Below, piece after piece: positions 14,802-20,629 of a DNA stretch of 21,598 nt (its first letter is position 1; each line of letters opens with the position of its first letter). A program made the position numbers and the translations under genes. The stretch is from RGIG6353 sp045590615 (GTDB lineage Bacteria; Bacillota; Clostridia; Oscillospirales; SIG627). The notes below the pieces were generated by a model. The model searched no databases. It was not told the DNA's origin and worked only from the letters and a program-made list of their open reading frames with translations. The stretch is taken from the NCBI GenBank assembly GCA_045590615.1, contig JAZNRH010000038.1, forward strand, positions 1 through 21,598, written 5' to 3'.

Positions 14802-14992
14802 GTCAGGGGATAGAAAAATAGGTGATTTGCACTATAGCACACCTGCAAGCTACCACAGTACAGATATTTCTGTAAATCAAGAACGCTTGTTTTAGGATTG
14901 TATGATATGTATAAAAAAATGATTATAATAGATGATTTTTTTGTCCGAAACATAAAAAATAAACAAGTGTATTCATTATTTTATTAAAAAGC
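14802..14992. other. Non-coding A/T-rich spacer
   Basis: No gene seen. GGGGATAGAAAAAT at the left end resembles the sequence at the same distance after the 5151 hairpin. A promoter-like TTGTTT, 17 bases, TATAAA pair occurs at 14887-14915 but has no obvious gene behind it; a 22-codon reading frame there lacks a ribosome binding site. Confidence 0.5.
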
Positions 14993-15021
14993 TTGCCTTT
15001 TTTTCGTTTCTATGATACAAT
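14993..15021 (+). promoter_or_regulatory. Predicted promoter of the TetR gene
   Basis: TTGCCT (14993-14998) and TACAAT (15016-15021) are 17 bases apart. This gives a transcript start near 15028 and a long 5' leader of about 175 bases with two strong hairpins. Confidence 0.55.
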
Positions 15022-15075
15022 ATTTGCACTAAGGAGCATAGATAAATATTTAATGTTCAATTAGTATATTAAAAA

Positions 15076-15156
15076 AACATAACGATAAAAATCGTTATGT
15101 TAAGTTTTTCCGGCGTTGCTGAACAGATGTTCATCTATGTTCAACGCCCATTTTTT
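15076..15156 (+). promoter_or_regulatory. Structured leader: hairpin plus terminator-like hairpin
   Basis: First hairpin: AACATAACGAT (15076-15086) and ATCGTTATGTT (15091-15101), 11 perfect pairs with an AAAA loop. Second: GGCGTT (15112-15117) and AACGCC (15143-15148) with an inner GAACA/TGTTC and AGATG/CATCT stem, followed by TTTTTT at 15151-15156, which is the layout of an intrinsic terminator. Lying between a promoter and a regulatory gene, it looks like an attenuator; what would control it is not visible. Confidence 0.6.
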
Positions 15157-15204
15157 ATGCCCTTAGTGAACAGTCGTTTACCCCGGAGCTTTCAAGGAGA
15201 ACAA

Positions 15205-15771
15205 ATGAAATTACAGCTTAACAGAGAAGACAAGGCTAAGATTTTAGAGCAGGGATTTGAATACCTGAAAACATACGGTATTGAAAATGCGTCTTTACGC
15301 TCGCTCGCTGCAAAAATGGGCTACAGTCCTGCAAACCTTTACAATTATTTTCACAACAAATCGGACTGCATCATAGAAATAACGGAGTATGGCTTCTCAA
15401 AGACGGTCAACGAGCTGTTCGAGTACGCATCAAGAACCATAGGAGACGTAAAATATTTCTTCGACCATGCGCTCGACGAGGTTGACAAGCACAAGATGGC
15501 ACTCAGGGCAGTATATCAGGTTGCGACCAGTCCTATTTACGGAGAAAGAATGAGAGTAATAGGGAACTCAATTCAGCCCGTATACCAAAAATACATAAAA
15601 ATCCTTGCAAAAAACATGAATTGCACAGAGAAATATATGTGCCCTCTCGTTTTTTCCTTCATATCTATTATACTTGACTACGCAGTATGGAATGACAGAG
15701 AGATTACCGAGCTGCAGCTAAAAGATTTATACGTGGCGATTACGACAAATTTAGACAAAGAAAAAAAGTAA
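15205..15771 (+). CDS. TetR/AcrR-family transcriptional regulator
   Basis: A 188-residue regulator with the TetR helix-turn-helix in residues 8-55: KTYGIENASLRSLAAKMG, then SPANLYNYFHNKSDCI, the usual signature ending in YxYFxxKxxL. The C-terminal ligand domain is not assignable. ATG 15205 is chosen because AAGGAGA is at 15194-15200. A longer in-frame reading from 15097 would cross a terminator-like hairpin and has no ribosome binding site. It stands directly ahead of the signal peptidase genes with no promoter obvious between, so it is likely the first gene, and maybe the regulator, of the surface-fibre operon. Confidence 0.88.
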   Translation: MKLQLNREDKAKILEQGFEYLKTYGIENASLRSLAAKMGYSPANLYNYFHNKSDCIIEITEYGFSKTVNELFEYASRTIGDVKYFFDHALDEVDKHKMALRAVYQVATSPIYGERMRVIGNSIQPVYQKYIKILAKNMNCTEKYMCPLVFSFISIILDYAVWNDREITELQLKDLYVAITTNLDKEKK

Positions 15772-15817
15772 TATATAAATATGAAAATACATTGAATAAA
15801 TGGAAAAGAGGTTTATT

Positions 15818-16561
15818 GTGAAAAAAGCGCTTAATATTATCAAAACGACAATGGTATGGCTAATTGTAGCTCTCGCGGTGTTTATGATGATTTTTACTGT
15901 TATTTCGGTAACTACGTTTAACAGAAATGACCGTGATCTGTTTGGATACAAGGCGTACATAGTAAATTCAGACTCCATGGCGGCAACCGACTTTAGTGCA
16001 GGTGACCTTATCTTCGTAAAGGAAGTACCTCCCTCAACTCTCAAAGAGGGTGACATCATCACCTACATCTCGCAGAACAATGAAAGCTTTGGCGAGGTAA
16101 TCACCCATAAAATCAGAACAGTCACAACCGACCAGAATGGTAGTGCAGGCTTTATCACCTACGGTACTACCACAGGTGAGAACGACCTGACTATAGTCAC
16201 CTACCCCTACGTTCTCGGTAAATACACCTCTCACCTCAACGGTGTCGGAACATTCTTCAACTTCCTCAAAACGCCTCAGGGATATATAATATGTATCTTT
16301 ATCCCATTTATGATACTCATTCTCTACCAGGGAATTAACTGTATCAGACTCTTCCGTCGCTACAAGAAGGAGCAAATTGAGGCTCTGGAAGCAGAGAAGG
16401 CACAAATTGAAGCCGAACGTGCCGAGGCTGCCAAGATGATGGCAGAGCTCAAGGCACTCAAGGAGCAGATGCAAAATGGAGCTTCACAGACAGAAAGCTC
16501 CCCCGAAGCAAAGAGCGAGGACGTCCCCGTTAGCGAAAAAGCAGACAGCGAAAACGCATAA
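15818..16561 (+). CDS. SipW-like signal peptidase I with coiled-coil tail
   Basis: A 247-residue membrane serine peptidase of the S26B (SipW/ER-type) group. N-terminal membrane helix at about 10-33; catalytic Ser53 in NSDSMAATDFSAGDLIF (canonical reading SGSMEP); GDIITYISQ; His97 in VITHKIRT, giving the Ser-His pair of this group instead of Ser-Lys. A second membrane helix (about 152-172) is followed by a long cytoplasmic tail of heptad-like E/K/A repeats (about 178-223) and an acidic, low-complexity end. GTG 15818 is preferred over ATG 15800, because GAGG (15808-15811) is spaced for the GTG and nothing precedes the ATG. It should process the TasA-like proteins encoded downstream. The tail and the altered serine box are unusual and may give it its own substrate or partner. 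Confidence 0.82.
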   Translation: MKKALNIIKTTMVWLIVALAVFMMIFTVISVTTFNRNDRDLFGYKAYIVNSDSMAATDFSAGDLIFVKEVPPSTLKEGDIITYISQNNESFGEVITHKIRTVTTDQNGSAGFITYGTTTGENDLTIVTYPYVLGKYTSHLNGVGTFFNFLKTPQGYIICIFIPFMILILYQGINCIRLFRRYKKEQIEALEAEKAQIEAERAEAAKMMAELKALKEQMQNGASQTESSPEAKSEDVPVSEKADSENA

Positions 16562-16599
16562 TTTAGGTCTTAGAATAATAAATAATTTAGGAGCTTTTT

Positions 16600-17124
16600 A
16601 TGGCAACGATTAAGAAAATATGGAATGTTTTCACTACCGTTATCGTAGTACTCGTAGTTTTAGCTGCAGTTTTCCTTATGGGAACGAGACTTATGGGATA
16701 CAGAGTTTTTACCGTAATATCGGGTAGTATGGAGCCCACCTACAGCGTAGGTGACCTTCTCTACGTAAAAGAAGTGCCTGCCCATACGGTAAAAGTCGGA
16801 ACCCCCATCACCTTCGTGCTCAATGAAAATCTCGTTGTGGCAACGCACAGAGTAGTTGAAATAGATGCTGAAAATATGCATTTCTATACAAAAGGTGACG
16901 CAAACGAGGTAAGAGATGCTGCGCCCGTTCATTTCAATAACCTCATCGGTGTACCAAGCTTTGCTATTCCGAAGCTGGGCTACGTTTCAGATTTTATACA
17001 AAACCCACCCGGCACGTACATAGCCGTAGGAATTGCCATAGTACTAATTATTCTTGTTTTCCTTCCCGATATGCTCAAATATAAAAAGAAGGAAGAAAAA
17101 GAAACCGAAAACAAGGAAGCTTAA
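16600..17124 (+). CDS. sipW: SipW-like signal peptidase I (canonical)
   Basis: A 174-residue S26B signal peptidase, close in size to Bacillus SipW. N-terminal helix at about 9-29; catalytic Ser43 in VISGSMEPTYSVGDLLYVK; His83 in VATHRVVE; the acidic box TKGDANEVRDAAPV with Asp100 and Asp106; then a C-terminal membrane helix (about 139-158) and a short charged tail. It cleaves signal peptides of TasA/CalY/BsaA-type matrix proteins. AGGAG at 16589-16593 sets the start. It follows the longer paralogue by 38 bases, and the two differ clearly in sequence and tail, so they are not a recent duplication. Confidence 0.9.
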   Translation: MATIKKIWNVFTTVIVVLVVLAAVFLMGTRLMGYRVFTVISGSMEPTYSVGDLLYVKEVPAHTVKVGTPITFVLNENLVVATHRVVEIDAENMHFYTKGDANEVRDAAPVHFNNLIGVPSFAIPKLGYVSDFIQNPPGTYIAVGIAIVLIILVFLPDMLKYKKKEEKETENKEA

Positions 17125-17191
17125 ATTTGATTTTGAAAATGTCGAAAACATTTTTAGAATATAATTATTTGAAGAAAGGAGGACTCAAATA

Positions 17192-17917
17192 ATGACAAAG
17201 AAGAAAATTTTTCTGATTTCTCTTGCGATATGCGTTATCGCAATCCTTTCACTTGGAACTCTTGCTTGGTTCACAGACTACGACGAGGCTAAAAACGATT
17301 TCACAATCGGTCAAGATGGCGACACAGCAGAGGACATCTTCAGTGTTGACGTAACAGAGTTTATCGATGAAAACGGAAACGGTGTACTTGATAGTGGAGA
17401 AATATCAAGCACTGACGGTCTTAATTACGAATATCCTACTCAGACAGTAACTCCCGGTGCAAAGCTTTCTAAGGTAGTTGATATTACCAATACGGGTAGA
17501 TACGATGAGTACGTTCGTGTATTCGTAACAGTATCAGATGTTTCTATTTGGAGAGAAGTTCTTGGAACAGGTGTCATTGACCTTTCTACAATTTTTGTTG
17601 TAGATTCTGACTTTGATGACAAGTGGCACAGAAATGATGCCGAAACTGTTTATCCGACAGCTACAAACGATACTCTCACCTACGTTTACTATTACAACGG
17701 TGTTCTCAGAGAAAATGCCGAAACAATTAATTTTATGAAGGGTGTCATTGTTCCTACAGCACTTGAAAAAGAACACGCAGCAGCTATGGGTGCAGCGTTC
17801 GACATTGATTTCAAGGCTGAGGCAGTTCAGGCAGTTAACGTGCTTGACGACTACACTGTAAACCCTGAATATCAGAACGCGATTGATTCATTTGATGAAA
17901 TCATCGACCTTCCGTAA
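17192..17917 (+). CDS. TasA/CalY-like SipW-dependent secreted protein with EF-hand-like loop
   Basis: A 241-residue secreted protein. The signal segment (residues 5-28) ends in LGTLAWFTD, the typical SipW-dependent pattern, and is followed by KNDFTIGQ as in camelysin/TasA-type proteins. DENGNGVLDSGE (59-70) fits a 12-residue EF-hand loop, with acidic or Asn residues at 1, 3, 5, 9 and 12, Gly at 6 and Leu at 8; Ca2+ binding is inferred. TPGAKLSKVVDITNTG near 86-101 is the strand pair seen in TasA/BsaA-type fibre subunits. Strong ribosome binding site AAAGGAGGA. It is likely a matrix or fibre subunit exported by Sec and trimmed by one of the two upstream peptidases. The downstream gap of 237 bases is highly structured. 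Confidence 0.85.
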   Translation: MTKKKIFLISLAICVIAILSLGTLAWFTDYDEAKNDFTIGQDGDTAEDIFSVDVTEFIDENGNGVLDSGEISSTDGLNYEYPTQTVTPGAKLSKVVDITNTGRYDEYVRVFVTVSDVSIWREVLGTGVIDLSTIFVVDSDFDDKWHRNDAETVYPTATNDTLTYVYYYNGVLRENAETINFMKGVIVPTALEKEHAAAMGAAFDIDFKAEAVQAVNVLDDYTVNPEYQNAIDSFDEIIDLP

Positions 17918-18154
17918 TCAAAAAACGCTGAGCGCACTGTAAAAGTGCATTCATCCGAATAGGTGACACTCTAAAAGTGCGCTTCAGCGCTTAACACAAT
18001 CTGTTGTAAACCTTGCCGACGGTTATTCTACAACTGCAATTGACGTTAACGCTGACGTAAATAACATCCTATCCCCTCGGGTATAGGCGGCAACAAAAGT
18101 GCAAAAAAACTTTTTGTGCTTCTGTTGCCGAATGAGATGAAAGGAGGAAACGCT
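17918..18154. other. Structured intercistronic region with possible coding remnant
   Basis: CGCTGAGCGCACT (17926-17938) pairs with AGTGCGC-T-TCAGCG (17976-17989) with one bulge. Inside lies a further AGTGC motif. CGGCAACA (18088-18095) pairs with TGTTGCCG (18123-18130) as the base of a roughly 20-bp imperfect hairpin ending just before the next ribosome binding site. Between them, 17967-18087 is open in one frame and reads VVNLADGYSTTAIDVNADV, which looks protein-like, but it has no start and ends at TAG. A promoter-like TTGACG, 16 bases, TAACAT pair is at 18040-18067. It may be a decayed gene, an mRNA-processing site, or an attenuator. Confidence 0.45.
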
Positions 18155-18718
18155 TTGAATAAGACAAAATTAAGACTTTTTATAATTGCTTTTGCATCAA
18201 TTGTCATAACAATTATTGCGCAAGGCACTCTTGCTTATTATACTGCTCTTGACAGAGCAACAAACATCGTTACCTCCGGTGACATCGAGCTTGAAATCCA
18301 CGAAACAATCAACGGCACAGACCCATTTCCCGAAGACGGTGTATACGTGATGCCCGGCGCAGTCGTAGGCAAGCAGGTAAATATTGAAAATACGGGAAAC
18401 AATCCGTTTTATCTCAGAGTCAAAGTAGTTTACTCCGTAAATTCCGTAGAGCTTTCTGCTGACAATTGCTTTAAGCTTCATATCAATCCGGAACACTGGC
18501 AGCTCGTTGACGGCTGGTACTACTACACCGACGTAGTTGAGCCGAATGAGATAACCCCCAACGTTTTCTCTCACGTTGAAATCGTAGGAAACGAAGTGGA
18601 CAACAGCTACATCGGTCACACCCTTTCGCTGACGGTAAAGGCTCAGGCAGTTCAGTCAAAGAACAACGAGGTTGTTGGTAGCAATACCTACACAGCGTTG
18701 GGCTGGCCTGAAGAATAA
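18155..18718 (+). CDS. BsaA/TasA-like SipW-dependent fibre protein
   Basis: A 187-residue secreted protein with signal helix at about 7-27 and the SipW-type end AQGTLAYYTALDRATNIVTSGDIELEI. YVMPGAVVGKQVNIENTGNNPFYLRVKV is the typical strand/turn pattern of TasA/BsaA-family matrix proteins, where N-x-G-x-x-P-x-Y-x-R recurs. One cysteine (Cys105) is present. The start is a TTG at 18155, set by GGAGG at 18143-18147; an ATG at 18116 in the same frame lies in the hairpin and has no ribosome binding site. Its message begins with a strong hairpin that could control its level. It is probably the main or second fibre subunit; which of the substrates forms the backbone is not decidable here. Confidence 0.85.
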   Translation: MNKTKLRLFIIAFASIVITIIAQGTLAYYTALDRATNIVTSGDIELEIHETINGTDPFPEDGVYVMPGAVVGKQVNIENTGNNPFYLRVKVVYSVNSVELSADNCFKLHINPEHWQLVDGWYYYTDVVEPNEITPNVFSHVEIVGNEVDNSYIGHTLSLTVKAQAVQSKNNEVVGSNTYTALGWPEE

Positions 18719-18728
18719 GTGGTGAATT

Positions 18729-19946
18729 ATGAAGAAAATAGTATTAACTTTATTGCTTCTGCTCTCTTTATTTATACCCATGCTGACAGCCAACGCTGAC
18801 AGCTCGCTCGTGAGCTATATCAACAATTCGAACGTAATAGATTTTGAGCCCGGTTGCATATATTCGCCGACCGACCTTTTCCCAAATTTCAAAGGCGTTA
18901 TGCCCGGCGACACGCTCAGTCAGGAAATTGTGCTTGAGCACACAGGCAATAAAAACTACAGCGCAAAAATTTATATCAGAGCCCTTGGCGCAGTTGACGT
19001 GAACAGTGAGAGATTTTTATCTCAGCTGACTCTCAGGGTAAACACCGAAGGCAAAAGACTTTTCAATGCGCCTGCAAGCGCTACGACCGGCCTTGAAGAT
19101 TGGGTATATATATGCACTCTTGATACGGGAGAAAAGGCAACACTTGACCTCGTACTGAGTGTACCCACGAGTCTTGGAGATGATTATCAGAATGAGGTTG
19201 GATATCTCGATTGGGAATTTATGGTAGAAGCGTACAAAAAGAATACTCCCAAACCACCCCGACCAATTCCTTCAGATGACTTTATAAAGTACAGAATTGA
19301 AGCGTTCTACTACACCGACGGTGTAGCAGACAACGAAGTTGCTCTCCCCCTTTACGCCAACGAAAAAGCAAAATCGCTTCCCTCTATCGATGAGGTGAAG
19401 AAAGACTATGCAGAGCAACACAAGAGCTACAACGACAATGCATACGAGTTTACGTCAATAGAGTTCGACCCCAAGACAAATATATTTACACTGCGCTATG
19501 ATAGAAAAACGACTCCCACCGAGCCCGACAAGCCCGATGAGCCAATTGTAGAGTATTACAGATATACTGTTGTCGCAAACTATTTCACCAACGGTGAGCA
19601 GGACAACGAGACACCAATTCCCGTATTTGCATCGGGCGACGTTGAAGAGCTCCCCGGCGTTGACGACGTTAAAGCGTTATATTTTAACGCCTTTAAGACA
19701 TATAATGGAAACGAATATACCTCTGCCTCGGTCGAATTTAACGAGGAAGGCAGCAGATACACAATTATTTACGAAAGGACCTACGTAACGCCACTACCCG
19801 ATGAACCGGACAAGCCCGATATCCCTCAGACAGGAGACGAGTCAAACGTGGTGCTTTGGGTAACACTCTTTGCCCTTTCCTTTATAATCTTAATTATACT
19901 GATTGTTATTTTATCAAGAAAGAGAAAAGAAGATACCAATAACTAA
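18729..19946 (+). CDS. Sorting-signal surface protein with two tandem repeats
   Basis: A 405-residue wall protein. Classical Sec signal peptide (1-24, LLLLLSLF core, cleavage near ANA-DS). An N-terminal domain of about 145 residues contains FKGVMPGDTLSQEIVLEH, a pattern of Ig-like/pilus-associated domains. Two repeats of about 87 residues (186-272 and 277-364; for example IEAFYYTDG versus VVANYFTNG) each end in the linker EPDKPD. The C-terminal sorting signal is IPQTGDES (365-372), a hydrophobic stretch and RKRKED. IPQTG is a normal LPxTG variant, so a sortase should anchor it to peptidoglycan; no sortase gene is in the window. Unlike its neighbours it does not use a SipW-type signal. It starts 10 bases after the preceding gene and could be a fibre tip or anchor. 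Confidence 0.85.
   Translation: MKKIVLTLLLLLSLFIPMLTANADSSLVSYINNSNVIDFEPGCIYSPTDLFPNFKGVMPGDTLSQEIVLEHTGNKNYSAKIYIRALGAVDVNSERFLSQLTLRVNTEGKRLFNAPASATTGLEDWVYICTLDTGEKATLDLVLSVPTSLGDDYQNEVGYLDWEFMVEAYKKNTPKPPRPIPSDDFIKYRIEAFYYTDGVADNEVALPLYANEKAKSLPSIDEVKKDYAEQHKSYNDNAYEFTSIEFDPKTNIFTLRYDRKTTPTEPDKPDEPIVEYYRYTVVANYFTNGEQDNETPIPVFASGDVEELPGVDDVKALYFNAFKTYNGNEYTSASVEFNEEGSRYTIIYERTYVTPLPDEPDKPDIPQTGDESNVVLWVTLFALSFIILIILIVILSRKRKEDTNN
19284..19820 (+). repeat. Two tandem coding repeats in the sorting-signal protein
   Basis: Repeat 1 (19284-19544) and repeat 2 (19557-19820) encode related modules of about 87 residues: hydrophobic strand, Y[YF]T[DN]G, DNE-x-x-[LI]P, LP[SG][IV]D[ED]V, a YN-rich turn, SIEF/SVEF, and a final strand followed by a Pro-rich linker. 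Protein identity is moderate, so it is an old duplication. Confidence 0.7.
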
Positions 19947-19961
19947 AAAAGGAGGATAATA

Positions 19962-20606
19962 GTGACAATTAAAAAAAACAAAGTGAAAAAAATCGCTTTT
20001 GTCCTCAGCTTGTTTTCGTTCATTATATGGAGCTTACTTGGAACAGGCGCATCTCTCGCATGGTTCAGCGACTCCACACCCGTGCTCAAAAACGTGTTCC
20101 ATTTTTCAGACTTCGAGCTTCAGCTATTCCACCGACTTGACAACGGAGACTGGGATGAGGTTGAATCGGATACAGAAATTTTCAATAAAGACGCTCTCTA
20201 TGAGCCGGGATACGTACAAAAGGTTTACCTCAAGGTCAAGAACAACGGAGACATCCCTTTTGATTGGAAAACTGCTATAAGCGTTTACGACCGTACCCTT
20301 GGTAAAAACATATATGACGATTTCTTTGATTTACAAGACTATCTTAAGTTCGGCATCGTTATAGCCGACACCGAGGACGAAATTCTCGCCCTCACCGACA
20401 CAAGAGACAAGGCAATTGCCATTGCCGACTCTCCCCTGCTAAACAACTACTCAACCCAAGTTGCATCTATCAACGCAGGCGGCGAGGCTTATCTATCTCT
20501 CATCGTGCGAATGCCCGAAGAGGTTACCAACGTTGCTAACTACGTTCCCCCAAACCAGCCTCGGCTGTTCCTTGGCATTATAGTTTCAGCTACGCAACAA
20601 CAGTAA
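19962..20606 (+). CDS. TasA-like SipW-dependent secreted protein
   Basis: A 214-residue protein with signal helix at about 10-34 and the SipW-type ending GASLAWFSDSTPVLKNVF. FELQLFHR and YEPGYVQKVYLKVKNNGDIPFDWK match the second-strand pattern of TasA/CalY-like subunits. It has no cysteine and no anchoring motif. GTG start at 19962 with a strong AAAGGAGGA about 6 bases upstream. It starts 15 bases after the sorting-signal protein and 23 bases ahead of the LysM gene, clearly in the same operon. It is the third predicted substrate of the two peptidases. An accessory or minor fibre subunit is likely, as with the several substrates of sipW-bsaABC in Clostridium perfringens; this is an inference from layout. 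Confidence 0.82.
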   Translation: MTIKKNKVKKIAFVLSLFSFIIWSLLGTGASLAWFSDSTPVLKNVFHFSDFELQLFHRLDNGDWDEVESDTEIFNKDALYEPGYVQKVYLKVKNNGDIPFDWKTAISVYDRTLGKNIYDDFFDLQDYLKFGIVIADTEDEILALTDTRDKAIAIADSPLLNNYSTQVASINAGGEAYLSLIVRMPEEVTNVANYVPPNQPRLFLGIIVSATQQQ

Positions 20607-20629
20607 ATCTATGAAAGGAGACCGAAGCC

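Noticed and set aside
14879..14990. Promoter-like pair and 22-codon frame in the spacer after the aminotransferase operon
   Set aside because: No ribosome binding site and no recognisable product; A/T-rich DNA yields such matches by chance.
15097..15204. N-terminal extension of the TetR protein from an upstream ATG
   Set aside because: No ribosome binding site; the segment is a terminator-like hairpin, and AAGGAGA is placed for the ATG at 15205.
17918..18154. Cyclic di-GMP or other known riboswitch ahead of the second fibre gene
   Set aside because: The conserved GNRA loop/receptor and GCA..CAAA core of c-di-GMP switches were not found; hairpins alone do not support a riboswitch call.
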